From: Gymnopilus junonius
Taxonomy: Eukaryota; Basidiomycota; Agaricomycetes; Agaricales; Galerinaceae
Direction of reading: 5' to 3'
Assembly: GCA_015501075.1 (NCBI GenBank)
Contig: JADNYJ010000115.1
Span: forward strand, 62,001 to 126,000
DNA length: 64,000 bases
Below are positions 10,501-20,439 of the stretch, piece by piece. The notes below the pieces were generated by a model that saw only the letters and a program-made list of their open reading frames with translations, searched no databases and was not told the DNA's origin. The translations under genes were made by a program, and so were the position numbers. Numbering within the stretch: the stretch's first letter is position 1; each line of letters begins with the position of its first letter.

Positions 10501-13500
10501 CTCCACCGTCTCCGCATCTCCATCAGAACCCACATCCACATTCGACCCAAGAAGGCGCTGTCGCTGTCGCCCAGATACATTCATCGGCAGCCGATCGTCG
10601 AATTTATCAATCGACAGCCGGAGCGACCTTCTATTCCTCATCTTCACCCTCCTCTCCTCTTCATCCCCTACTTCCCTCCTTGGTCTGGACTGTGACCTCG
10701 AAGCACTCCGCGTTGCTTTCTGCCCAGCCCCCACAGGGACACCGCCAGCGTGAAACACCCTTTTCTCCTGCATACTCGCCCTCCCTAGCATCCGTCCCCT
10801 GCCTAACACTTCATCGTCCCCGGCGGAAGGGGTCCCTACAACCGCACCGCCTTGCTTCTTCCACCTCCCGGACATCTTCCGCGTTAATGACCTCCCTATG
10901 CTCATCTTCTCCTTCTCCTTCTCCTTCTCCCTCTCTTTCCCTTTATCCCCCGCCCTCTCATGCCCCGGACGCACCACCACCCCAGACTCATACAACCCCA
11001 ACCCATACGTCGACCACGTCGAGTCCTCCCGACTGCCCACGGCAACCACACGCCCAGAGGACGTCCCAACGACCGTATAATACGGCGTGGCGAGCATAGA
11101 CTCCCTCGTCGGCGGCTCGCCCTCCCCATGAACACCATGAACAGGCGTATGTGGCTGTGTCACAGAGGGACTAGAAGAAGACGACGGCGCAGATCTGCCC
11201 GCTGTGACCTCCCTTTGCGGCGCAGGTGTGCTTGTGAGCAGGGACTGCGTGCTAGTGCTGGCCTCAGACTGGGCAATGGCAACAGCATCGACAGCGACAG
11301 CAGCACGCGTCTCCACCATCCTCTCGATCGCCCTAAACCCTCTCTCTCCCTCGCTTGCGCCGCCCCCCATCTGCTGCGCTGCCGCCGCCGCCGCTGCTGC
11401 TGCTGCAAGGGCATCATCCACGTGCGTGAGCAGATCCTGCGCGCTGTCCGTCGTATGTCCACTTGCGTACGACTGGATGGCTTTCCTCTTCTCAAGCGCA
11501 GCTGCAGCTGCAGCTGCGGCTGATGGGGATGGGGATGAGGAGGATAAAGGTCTTTGTGTGGTTAAACTTGAATTGGAGGTGGAGTTTGCGGTGGTGGTCA
11601 ATGTCAATGAATTGGAATTGGAATTGGAATTAGCATTGGTAATGGATGCATTGTTGCTGTTGCTGTTGTCGTGGTTGACGGGACCAGGAACAGGGATAGT
11701 AGCGCTGGCGGTAACATTACGACCAACACTGACAATCGGCGACCCAGAGGCTGACGTGGAGGCTGCCGCATTAACGCTGCTACTCCTACTACCCCCAGCA
11801 GCAGCAGCAGCATCACCACCACCACCACCGCCTAGCAGCGACAGAGAATGACGCCGAGTAGAAGGTTGACTATGCGCTTTCGGCTGTACCAACCCCATCA
11901 TCTCCTCCCCTTCCCCATCCACCCCATCCACCCCACCACCACCACCCAACATCATCCTCCTCCTCTCCTCCCTCTCCTCCCCCTTCCCCCTCTTCTCCCC
12001 CTCCCCCTCCCTCCTCCTCACCGCCCTCTCCTCCCTCTCCCTCTCCTGCCGTTTATAAGCCTCTATAAGCGAAGCAGCCGGCGTAGCCGCGCTCGTATGA
12101 GTGACACTCGTACGAGCAGAACCCGCACCCGATCCCGATCCCGATCCCGAACTAGACCCCACCACCGGACTCCCCAGCGGCGAACGCGCTCTCCAGCTCG
12201 AATCACCACCACCACCACCACCACCACCACGCGTGCGCGAGCTGCCTCTGGATGCAGCAGGCGAGGCCGAGGGCGATGAGGAGGAAGATTGTGGTTGTGG
12301 TTGTTGTGGTTGGCGTTGGCGTTGGCGTTGATAGGAGTGGAGCGGCGGGCGGAGGGAATCAAACCCTGCTGCTGCTCCCAACCCTCCTCCTCCTGCTGCT
12401 GCTGCTGCTCCTCCTCCTGCTGCTGCCGCTGCAGCTACTGTTGCCGGTTTACCAGAATCCGTCATAATCCCAGGTGAGGGTGGGTGGTGATGGCTAGACA
12501 AAGTCGAAGTTGAAGGCGAAGGCGAAGGTGGAGGTGGAGGTGGAGGTAAGTCCTCCCGCTGACGTCCTATTCTACTAACAGAGCCGGTGCCGCCTCTGCC
12601 TCTGCTGTTGGCGCTGGCGCTGGCGTTATTACCTCCAGGAAGGGCAGCGGAGGCTGATAAGGAACGGTGCATCGTCTTTGACGTTGACGTTGACGTTGAC
12701 AATCCCGCTGACGTTCCTCCTCCTGCTGCTGGTGCTGCTGGTGCTGCTGGTGGTGCTGCTGCTGAAGATGAAGATAATGCGGATGCGGATGCGGATGTGG
12801 ATGTGGATGTGGATGTGGAACGGAATTGCGGTTGAGTCGGGCTTGGAATCGTCGGCGGCCTTGAAAGAGGCGGAACAGAAACAGAAACAGAAACAGAAAC
12901 AGAAACAGGAGGGTCGGGCACGGGCAAAGCGTGCCCTCTTTGATAATACGACTGTGAAAAATTCCTGCTAAAAGTAGCAGCAGCAGCAGCAGCACCGCCC
13001 GTGACGGAAGAGGGGGCGTTGTTATGTTGTTGTTGCTGTTGTTGCTGTTGCTGTTGTCGGTGAGAAATAGAAGGAGAAGAACTCGAATTCAAATTCAAAT
13101 TTAAACCCGAATTCGAAGCAAGAGAAAGTGGTGGTAGTCCGATAGCTCCGTCGTATGTGCCAGCTCCAACACCAGCACCGGCGGCGGCGGTGTCAAGAGA
13201 AGGAAGATGGGGATGGGGATGGGGATGATGCCGTGGATTATAGTTATTATTATTCTTATTATTAAGATGATGACGATGAGAATCTGTATCTGTCCCCCTC
13301 GAAGCAGAATTAGAATTAGAACGCAAGTTCGCGTCCGAGTTCGAGTTTGAATGGGAAGGAGAAGGAAAAGGCGAGGAGGAAGAGGAAAGGGACAAGTTCG
13401 CTGGATGTGAATATTGAGATTGAGGAACCGGCCCGGCTCCGAGTGTCGGCTGCGGCAACGCGGAGGGTGTGGGTGGGAATGGTGGTGGGGAAAGGGAAAG

Positions 13501-14706
13501 GAAGAAGGAGGGTGTGGAAGGACCGTTGAGAGGCGGGAGTGAGAGAGGAGAAAATACGGGTGGCGGGGGTAATGAGGGGGGTGGTTTACTACCACCGCCA
13601 TTGGTGCCGAGAGATGGTATTATTGTCGGACTGGTGATGTGTGATGGAGAGTGTGAGTTTGAGTGAAAGGAAGCTTTGGAAGAAGAAGCAGAGCTGGAAC
13701 CGCCGGTGTTGGCGCTGGTATTATTAGCGCTAGGGCGCCTCCTTAGAAGACTAGGCTTCCGCTTCACTTTTTCTTTTTCCTTCTCCTTCTCCTTCTCCTT
13801 GGTCATTTGCTCAACTTGAACGCGCCTATCACTACCAGATCCCCGCTGAGACATCGACACTCCTTCCACCCTCCTCCTCGTGTATCCCATACCAGCGCTC
13901 GTCCAGCCTTCAGACTCACTCCCACTCGTCCGCCCACCACCACCTCCCACCGGGGCGGGTTTTGCCAGGAGACGCTTCATCATCGCCGCGGTGGATGGCG
14001 ATGGCGACTCGGATATTAACGTCCCCCCATTCGGGGTGTAAGGCCGAGCCTGGACCGTCACGTACTGCGCGTGATGGGTCGAGGAAGACTTGGATTCCGC
14101 TGCAGCAGTAGCGGCGTGCGGGTGCTGGTGCTGGTGTTGATGAGAATGATGCGGAGTCCCGTGTAATTCATGCGGAGGAGAAGGTCTAGGCGATACAGGC
14201 GGGGAAGATACCCCAGACACAGAACCCGACTGCGATCCCGTCCTCGTCCCCGCCCTTCGATGGTGCTGATACCCCGAACTCGAAAAAGCAGCAGACGACG
14301 ACGACGCGGACAAGTTAAGCGGTGGGGGAGGCAGGAATCGTTTAGCTATATCCGGTGCGGGCGGGACTAGAGGTGATGGGGGCAGAGGCGATGCTAGGGA
14401 TGGCCGTTTCCCATTTTTATAGGGCGGGGTGTGCGAGTGGGGTGGGGGTGGGGAGGGAGATGAGCGCGTGCGCTGCCGTGGGTGATTAGGATGAGTAGAG
14501 CTTGGGGTATGCAAGTGGTCAGGAGCTACTATGTGTGTTGATGGTGGCAGCGGCGTCGGCGGTCCTGGTGATTCCTGCTGTACGCCCCTTCCATGCCCAT
14601 GAGCCCGATGGGAGAAGTTGGAAGGCGTCGTCGTTCGTGAATACGAATCGTTTGCATGGGCGTTATTACTTGTGGTCATGAATGAAGAAGATGTTTCTCG
14701 AGGCAT
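7513..14706 (-). CDS. Giant Ser/Pro/Thr/Ala-rich low-complexity protein, intronless
   Basis: One uninterrupted minus-strand frame of 2397 codons from the first ATG at 14706 (MPRETSSSFMTT). The frame is open a few codons further but only to a GTG. Most of the protein is low complexity: Ser, Pro, His, Ala, Gly and Gln runs, including a poly-Gln tract near 13040 and poly-Ala tracts near 11400 and 11510. More complex islands include basic KRKPSLLRRRPS, IGRSLTRKMSGRWKKQ, WRLMKRISIGSGLRDKF, an acidic NPDEEISEDEDGS block and the C-terminal ERWADLLERSEKAGGTLRV. No catalytic domain or membrane span is visible. Repeated basic/Ser patches could be phosphorylation or binding sites; that is a guess. Its 3' third is duplicated at 2175-3927. 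A CTGTAG just before the ATG could end a 5'-UTR intron. Function unknown. Confidence 0.78.
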   Translation of the reverse strand: MPRETSSSFMTTSNNAHANDSYSRTTTPSNFSHRAHGHGRGVQQESPGPPTPLPPSTHIVAPDHLHTPSSTHPNHPRQRTRSSPSPPPPHSHTPPYKNGKRPSLASPLPPSPLVPPAPDIAKRFLPPPPLNLSASSSSAAFSSSGYQHHRRAGTRTGSQSGSVSGVSSPPVSPRPSPPHELHGTPHHSHQHQHQHPHAATAAAESKSSSTHHAQYVTVQARPYTPNGGTLISESPSPSTAAMMKRLLAKPAPVGGGGGRTSGSESEGWTSAGMGYTRRRVEGVSMSQRGSGSDRRVQVEQMTKEKEKEKEKEKVKRKPSLLRRRPSANNTSANTGGSSSASSSKASFHSNSHSPSHITSPTIIPSLGTNGGGSKPPPSLPPPPVFSPLSLPPLNGPSTPSFFLSLSPPPFPPTPSALPQPTLGAGPVPQSQYSHPANLSLSSSSSPFPSPSHSNSNSDANLRSNSNSASRGTDTDSHRHHLNNKNNNNYNPRHHPHPHPHLPSLDTAAAGAGVGAGTYDGAIGLPPLSLASNSGLNLNLNSSSSPSISHRQQQQQQQQQQHNNAPSSVTGGAAAAAATFSRNFSQSYYQRGHALPVPDPPVSVSVSVSVSVPPLSRPPTIPSPTQPQFRSTSTSTSTSASASALSSSSAAAPPAAPAAPAAGGGTSAGLSTSTSTSKTMHRSLSASAALPGGNNASASANSRGRGGTGSVSRIGRQREDLPPPPPPPSPSPSTSTLSSHHHPPSPGIMTDSGKPATVAAAAAAGGGAAAAAGGGGLGAAAGFDSLRPPLHSYQRQRQRQPQQPQPQSSSSSPSASPAASRGSSRTRGGGGGGGGDSSWRARSPLGSPVVGSSSGSGSGSGAGSARTSVTHTSAATPAASLIEAYKRQEREREERAVRRREGEGEKRGKGEEREERRRMMLGGGGGVDGVDGEGEEMMGLVQPKAHSQPSTRRHSLSLLGGGGGGDAAAAAGGSRSSSVNAAASTSASGSPIVSVGRNVTASATIPVPGPVNHDNSNSNNASITNANSNSNSNSLTLTTTANSTSNSSLTTQRPLSSSSPSPSAAAAAAAALEKRKAIQSYASGHTTDSAQDLLTHVDDALAAAAAAAAAAQQMGGGASEGERGFRAIERMVETRAAVAVDAVAIAQSEASTSTQSLLTSTPAPQREVTAGRSAPSSSSSPSVTQPHTPVHGVHGEGEPPTRESMLATPYYTVVGTSSGRVVAVGSREDSTWSTYGLGLYESGVVVRPGHERAGDKGKEREKEKEKEKMSIGRSLTRKMSGRWKKQGGAVVGTPSAGDDEVLGRGRMLGRASMQEKRVFHAGGVPVGAGQKATRSASRSQSRPRREVGDEEERRVKMRNRRSLRLSIDKFDDRLPMNVSGRQRQRLLGSNVDVGSDGDAETVETAEATVAAAMAEPGTAGKKLKKAAKHDSSASATASPGAGGSRIWRLMKRISIGSGLRDKFHDSGSDSPPPPPPPPVPALPKNVHTLHGSRSAESSFRNGSNSKMGSKGSSSASSSPTQAGIPHGDRNGSSPIMDAHPAAPRSSSKPPSSPLTAHVTAPPPPSSLTPHHHTSAVAVASPTTAAAAAPPSQPRQSTTTRSSSPVFSSSSDVASSRFFHRTLSARSSSSSLGFSEQAPPPLPSKPTIMFGHHIVAPSELRKVDVTTAAGAATGSNTAAGGDGATTTGGAGGGATATDGVGEKSAVRAFPPRSIPMPIPIPRPTPSRRPSTAGGGGGGGGAAAARRFQDDVDDDWMIVKSPDVELPSLPLPPPRRAVTLPSLPTPTSTSTPTPTPAPTADADAAADAPPATNAVASWTWNPLQDFQNPDEEISEDEDGSPIIPTFSTQQPANVFAARRASAAATTTSATLSPASASRRLGQSPISPLGSAGPGLGYGVGGGGGNGGVGGNGSVVGSGSVKAEPKSPSGSSSSPPRLPPLGLSSGLNLASPTSTSPLLQLLSPPPRPQRSAQRPPPTAPTTSGRGLGLGLALASPPLLGASSSFSGAATAAAAAAGGGGDGGGDSDSGGVPPPSSATIPRSQMFASKLDNTSIPPGRKSESHASRPLPPLFPFAQSSSFSSSSSSSAKTTPSSSSSAKTTPSSPSSSMTPSSVTTPSPSSAKASKHKHNTPSQRRSISIGIGSLSLSPSLSLSLSLSSGSGMSSSTHGSSSTTYGLSSTKYGPSSTTYGPSSTEYGPSSSTHGPSSSTHGPTKYGPSSTKHGPSSTKHGPSSTKHGPSLQRSASSSVGVASSAVTGHAEEGRGVVGSEVVGSEAGGSGARARAREGAREGARVNIDDDVDDAGNSDNSDINPDEKNQTTTTSTETETETETETDTENQRKFPLTEKEKAERWADLLERSEKAGGTLRVEVGGLGSLGSDLGLGSGGGGGFSGLKVKMKRG
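8006..8230 (-). repeat. 21-bp coding minisatellite, 11 units (copy 2)
   Basis: Ten full 21-bp units and one 15-bp unit encode repeats of the type YGPSSTK / HGPSSST in the giant protein. Copy 1 has seven units at 2653-2799, so repeat number changed after the segmental duplication while keeping frame. Confidence 0.88.
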
Positions 14707-16022
14707 CCTACAGTCCACAGAACACGATGTGAGCGAACATACATATTGAACCCATCCCTCCCCCGGAAAAGGATGGAAGATAAAAGAAGAACATACGATA
14801 TAGATAGAAACAGCGCCGGAAGTGTTCTTTCAAATCAGAGCGGGGTATCGTCAGGATCTACAACAAGCTTAATTTTGAATCAAATCAGGAATCAGAATCA
14901 ACTAGAGAGAGAGAGGACGTAGAAAAGACGTACATGCCATGCACAATGGGCGTAGTGGTAGAGAAGAAACAAAGCAAAGAGGGAGCAGGGTGCGGGGTGC
15001 AATTGCGTTTGGGTGTGGGTGGTTACCCGTGTGTCAAGGAAGGAAGGCCACGAGGCGGGGTATGTATGTGATTCAGATATGACACAGCGGGGGAGGAGGA
15101 ACACGCGCGCCGAAAATCGACCTTCCCCTCCAAAGAAGAAGGAAAAAAAAAAGAAAACGAGTGATGGGTTGGTGACACGACGTATGTAGCCGAAACCGGG
15201 CCACTGTCTTCCTTCCTTCCTTGGGACCCAACCTTCGCGTGCGTGGGAGGTATTGTAATTGGAGTATTAAACTGGTTGGATAACAAACGCTATCGAAACT
15301 CTGACAGCGACTGGGTGGTGCGGGGGGTGCAATGAACGGGGTTGTATGGTGTATAGTAAGGGTTCTTGTAAACGTGTGAAATAGCGAACGGAGAGACAGC
15401 CTTGTCAACGGAGAAATCGGTGAAAACCCACAAAAAAAAAAAACAGAATACGCAGTTCCTTTCCCCACTCGTCATGACACCCGGCACCGTTCTTGTATTG
15501 TTGTCGCGTGTTATGTTATCTGCTTATTTTGGGGTTCGGCATCGTACCCAGCGACGACGCCCGAACGTCCCGAGGTCCTGCGAGCTATAAATAAATTCAT
15601 TTCGGATGCTTTGTTCAATGATCCAAAACGTCAGTCACTTTCCCCTGGTTGGCATGCAAGGTGCACTTGAGGTCGTTCTTTCGTTCTTTTCATAACTAAC
15701 AACGTCGGCGCTTCCTAGTACATGAACAAAGCTATCTCTCTCTCGCGATGGCGAAATAAAAATATTGACAGAATGAACAGTCGTCTAAGTACTACGGGAG
15801 ATCCCAAGTCTCGTCCCGACAACAATCTCGAAATACACTGATAACCCACCCGATGCTCCGCATCCCCTGGGCGCTTTATACACATTTTCTACGTACCCAT
15901 GTACTTACTAGTATGTATATTCTGTTCTCGTTATACTTGGCGTGCATATGATTTCAATTCACATTCACAAGCAACTACCCTACTCAGCTCCCGAAGAATC
16001 CTCTCTTTACTGACCTCAAGGC
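14707..16022. promoter_or_regulatory. Divergent intergenic region between the giant gene and the small plus-strand gene
   Basis: About 1.3 kb between two divergently oriented starts (14706 minus, 16023 plus). Short open frames at 15023-15590 look random. The region holds C/T-rich and A-rich tracts and probably contains both promoters and 5' leaders. No specific operator or start-site motif can be assigned. Confidence 0.4.
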
Positions 16023-16548
16023 ATGGACAACGCTTCTTACTCATCTCCCCCTCGTGTCCTACGTGAGGCCTTGTCCTCTTCTCCCTTTTTCACCCCAAAT
16101 TTAAGCGACAACGATTCGTCTGATGGATCTTCTTTCCAGTCAGTGGATGTAGGTATCTGACCATCCCCAACAGCTTGACATCGCTGGAAGATTTTAGAGG
16201 AACATCTCGAGACTAGAGCTCCTCATTCAATAACTAGAGTTCGGTTGTCTGATCTCGAGTTGGTACGTGTATGTGATAGTATTACATGCGTCTGTCACTT
16301 TCTAATCACTTACATATGTATTGTCCTCCTTCTTTTCATTACCCAACTGTTTTTTCCATAACTTATCATAGGCGAGGAATCTGAGAATCATTGCCTTCCA
16401 TGTCATGACTCACTCCCTCGACAGCCGTCAAACGGTTGACAGGCGCTATGGTGAACTCGGATCTCAATCAAGAATCCGACTCGACGTCAAAGGCACGCTC
16501 AGCCGGCTTTTGATTCTCACAGAAAGTCTAACGATACTCTTACTGTAA
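16023..16548 (+). CDS. Small three-exon protein, 123 residues, unknown function
   Basis: Assembled by hand. Exon 1 is 16023-16152 (MDNASYSSPPRVLREALSSS onward), exon 2 is 16198-16262, exon 3 is 16372-16548. Intron 1 (45 bp) runs GTATCT to TTTTAG; intron 2 (109 bp) runs GTACGT to CATAG with a pyrimidine-rich end. Phases match at both junctions (1 and 0) and all three exons are open only in the joined frame. The N-terminal half is Ser/Asp-rich and acidic; exon 2 gives HLETRAPHSITRVRLSDLEL; the C-terminal part is helical and ends in a Leu-rich tail. No known domain recognised. Splice and phase agreement support a gene; expression is unproven. Confidence 0.5.
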
Positions 16549-17617
16549 AGTAAGGAAATGGAAGCAGCGAACTTGGATCACGCGCGTAGGAATGGAACAC
16601 CGTTGCGTATGTAAAATTACGGTAGTTATAATTATATCGACCAGGATACTAGCCCGCACTGATTCCAATTGGATCTCTAGAGGGGCAGCCTAGAGGCGGC
16701 CGAGCTTCATTATCGTGATTTCAATGGTAGGTTGTACGAGAATACACTACGAGGTCTGTTGTTGTGTAATAAATTACATACTCGTCAACGCCTTTCTTGA
16801 GCGTCTGTCAATAGATATCAGGAATTAGCCTGCCTCCCATGCTGCACGCAGGCGTACATACATATCATATCAAGTTAATCTAATCAGTCATCCTTATACG
16901 TGCAAAAACAAATGATCCTGACGCTGTTCCCTCATGTTTGGTGCTGTGAAAGTGCGGCCGCCAAGATGACGTTCGTGAAACAGTCTCAAACTCAGTTCAA
17001 AGCAGGCCCAGGCTGACTTGACGTCGACATTGAATGGGGCGAGAAAGCTTCACCTCTTTGAGGTCACTGTTTTAATTATGTATAACAAAGAGACCGCGAA
17101 AAACGCAAGGATCCGTAGCCGTCGAAAACGTTCGTTATCACAATCTCGTAAAATTAGAGCGCGATCGCGGATTATCGAACGGTGACTATCGGGGGAATAT
17201 GACGTCATAAGATTCGTTATTTGTGTAGCGAAGGGAAAAAGGTATGGAAATCAAACAAGGGGCCGCTACACAAAAAAAAAGGTTCAACGTAGAATAATCT
17301 AGAGGTGATCTTGGGGTGAAGGAATAGGTAAAGGTAAAAGAGAGAAACCCAAAATATTAAACGTGAAATTCTACATCTTTTAAAAACGTAACGAAAGCAA
17401 AGTCAAAAAAAAATCGACGTTGGGGTTGGATGGGGAGCAAGTTTGAACTAGGGGGAAGGAATGTATGGTTTTTATGTAGGGAGGAGGATGGCGACGTCGT
17501 GAGCAATGCGAAGGGAATCGGAAGCCCCGGCTTTTGCGATCTAGACGGTGCGGTTCGGTGACGCGTAGTATCCTCCTCTGGTTGGTCTGAGTGAAAATCG
17601 AATGATACCCAAATAAA
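16549..17617. other. Intergenic, no supported gene
   Basis: Contains several splice-like motifs on the minus strand (16690-16850) but no coding stretch longer than about 15 residues that joins convincingly. The open frame at 17380-17796 overlaps the 3' end of the MARVEL-like gene in another frame and is not supported. Confidence 0.5.
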
Positions 17618-18339
17618 TTAGTGATCCAAAGAACATAAAGGTGTATAGTGCGACTTGAAAAGAATCCGATTAAGCGTCGAGCATGGACAGGAGAAATCCA
17701 ACCACGTACAAAGAGCCCATGCGAAAGCTTCGATGACAATAACCCTTGAACACTCATGTGCGAATGGCTGCCATTTTGGCGGATATTCGTCGACACGTTT
17801 AGTACGGCACGATGTCCCTCTAAACGGAGTCACAGTACGGATTATGCCTCCTCCGGTACCGAAGAAGACAGCGAGGATGAGCGTGAGGAGGGTGGTCACT
17901 GGGGAATGATGAGTCAAACAGAACAAAGAGAAGAATCGAAAATGCCAACTCACTGCCAAGAGGGAGCCAGAAGTGGAATATAGCGACCAGCAGGGACACA
18001 ATTACCGCGGTCAGGAGGAGGCCGAGTGAATTTCTGTATTCAAGCGAAGCGTAGTTCCAGGACCAGCGACCGTATTTGTGGATCTGTTGAGACACGAATC
18101 CGAGCTCGATGCATGCTAACAAGGGCACACGACGCGCAGTTTCAGGCGAAAGATCCAATGTATCATTTGAAAATGGGACGTACTGAACATGAAGATCAAG
18201 GAGAATCCAATGGCATAGAGGAGACTCCGTAATGACGGGACGAATGCACGATTATCCACCTCTTTCTTGCCTGGTAGAAAGTCTCAGTTACGCCTGAATG
18301 ACGAGCGGATGCGATACGAAACATACCTGGAGGAGCCAT
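17618..18339 (-). CDS. MARVEL-like four-span membrane protein
   Basis: Four exons: 18327-18339 (MAPP), 18184-18270, 17954-18115 and 17618-17898. All three introns are GT-AG (GTATGT, GTACGT, GTGAGT donors) and phases agree. The product is about 180 residues with four hydrophobic spans: near LLYAIGFSLIFMFTCIELGF, LGLLLTAVIVSLLVAIFHFW, TTLLTLILAVFFGTGG and VIVIEAFAWALCTWLDFS. A conserved-looking loop with a Cys, KWQPFAHECSR, lies between spans three and four. This layout matches small fungal MARVEL proteins of the plasma membrane or endocytic vesicles. The 13-bp first exon is typical of such genes. The last residues after span four are less certain. Confidence 0.75.
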
Positions 18340-20439
18340 GATCGCTTTAGGGAGGAAGAAAGGGGGGAGGGCTTTTAAAGAGGAGGAGGAGGGTAAGCCT
18401 GAGACGAGTAGCGGGGGGAACTGGGTGGAACGACTCGAAAGTCCGGACCCGCGCGAATGTCAGGCTTTATATGAGCAAAGAGTCTAGGAAAAAATCGATT
18501 CAGCTGACGCAACGAACTGAGGCAAGGCGTGGACAGAAATAGAACACACCATCCGACGCCATCCGACCGACCCCAAATGTGCCGTTCAGCGCGTTAACTT
18601 ACATACGGGCGCTGACAAGCTTAAATTTAGGTGATATGACCGCACTCTGCGCAAATAATTTGGAGGGGTTTTGGACTGAGAAGAATGAAGGAATCGACTT
18701 TTTCATTCTAATGGACTGTAATAGGCGTAGACAACCCATTGTCTCAGCCTGATTGGCGCCGATCGTGGGTTCATATAAGGAAGGTACGCGCCAAGTACGC
18801 GTATACCGGAAATGAAGCTTGCCTGGCACGTGGTCAGTCTAGCCCGACTTCATCCCGACCTCGGACTTGCTGCATGTTCGCATTTTGACCCGATTTTGAT
18901 AAGGAACTGAGCGACATATTGGTATTGGTTTGTACCCTCCTATCGTTAACTTTGGGAGGCAAATGATTCTGATAGAATAAATATGTACTCGACATGAGTG
19001 ATTGCCAACGGTAACCATCTGAAAATGGGCAGTTTCGTACATTTCGTCACATTTACTTGTTATATTATATGTGTTTCGTCTTTCATTAGCCATTCGCGCC
19101 CTCGCGCTCGTGAGCCCGAAGAAGGACAATTAATAAAAGTATCTCCTTGAGGAAATTTGCGTCGGTACGGGCAACGAATTTACCGTAATTCTGAGGTATT
19201 AATTTGTGTGTGCCAATGGTGAATCACTCACATTAACCAATGGATCAGATAGACTTGTGTGCCAGGTAAAATCATTGTTTTATGAGCCGCAAGCGAATAA
19301 CGATATTTCTAAAAGGAATTAAACCTCTCTCAGGTCAGTTTCCAAAAGTACCTGTTTGGCTCTCTTTCTACCACGAATACGCGTTTTGCGCGTGCTCAAT
19401 GCTTCCTTATACAAGATTTCGCAATTTAAGTCGGATGTTAACGGCTTTCGTTATTCAAGAATGGTACTTACCATGGCGCCGACGATCTCGGAAAATCATT
19501 GCCTGCCTTGGCTGCTTATATCGACGTTTCTGGGGAGTACACCTATGTAAGGAAAAGGTGTGACTAGGGTCAATTATTACTAGAATGGGAGGTCAGTAGT
19601 ACGTAGAATATAGTAGCTGAAGGAAATATCACTGGTTCGTGGACTGATTTCGTCGACTAACGCACCTGCCATCGTACACCACGCGTCGAGAAAGAGGGAT
19701 GGTCAATCATTCAAAAAAACAGACCTGTGCCGTAAGTAGCTTCGATATCGGTATGCTTTCTCCAGCTGTCTTTGCTGCAGTTAATAAACGAGTCCCTAAG
19801 TCTGAGTCTCCCAAGGTAATTGATCCCAGTCTATGCCAAAGCATAAATATCAGTCAGACTTGCCACTCATTGAGAAGGGAATGACAACACTTACAGCATA
19901 TTATATACGAGTACAGCATAGTGCAATGCTTTCAGCGCTGCCGACAAGTGGTCGGGAGACGAAATCTATGAAGAGAATAAGAATCCAGAATAATCACTGA
20001 TATGGTACCTCGGCATGAGTACAACACATGTAAATTTCATGCAATAAATGTGCTGCTACCCTCGAGACTGACGCTTATTTAAAAGCAGTCCTTACTCTGT
20101 ACGCAAAGTGCACGCTACACCATTTCGTTCAATTCGATCAGCATCCACATGTCTGGGGTTTTTGAACCAGGTACTTACTACCGCATATCCAGACAAAAAG
20201 TTAGCAGAGATCGCCCGACACAACGCAAGCAAGGTATGTCGAACGCCAATATGAAAGGGTTGAGCTATGCTGGTGGCCGTGGCTGGAAAAGGTGTGACTT
20301 ACATCATCGCTGCACCTTGTCACGATTTTCGAATTCCGTTTTGCTCTCAGCAAGAAGCTTTAGTTCAAACTTTGGTCCAGCAATGCCTCAGGGATGCATC
20401 CTTATTCTTTCTTGCTGTAATTCAAAAGTACTCCGCATG
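18340..20439. other. Intergenic, no supported gene
   Basis: About 2.1 kb. The first part would hold the MARVEL-gene promoter (GA-rich tract near 18350-18400). Short open frames at 18599-19129 (minus) and 19282-19884 (plus) show no domain, no convincing splice chain and no coding bias. No inverted repeat or transposon end was noticed. Confidence 0.5.

Noticed and set aside
9188..12971. Many long plus-strand frames opposite the giant gene (e.g. 9188-9928, 10034-10753, 11204-11851)
   Set aside because: They mirror its biased codon composition on the opposite strand; they have no domains and no splice structure.
16690..17030. Chain of splice-like motifs on the minus strand suggesting a tiny gene ending DSAASRLPL
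   Set aside because: Only about 28 residues can be joined and one candidate first exon contains a stop; too short to support.
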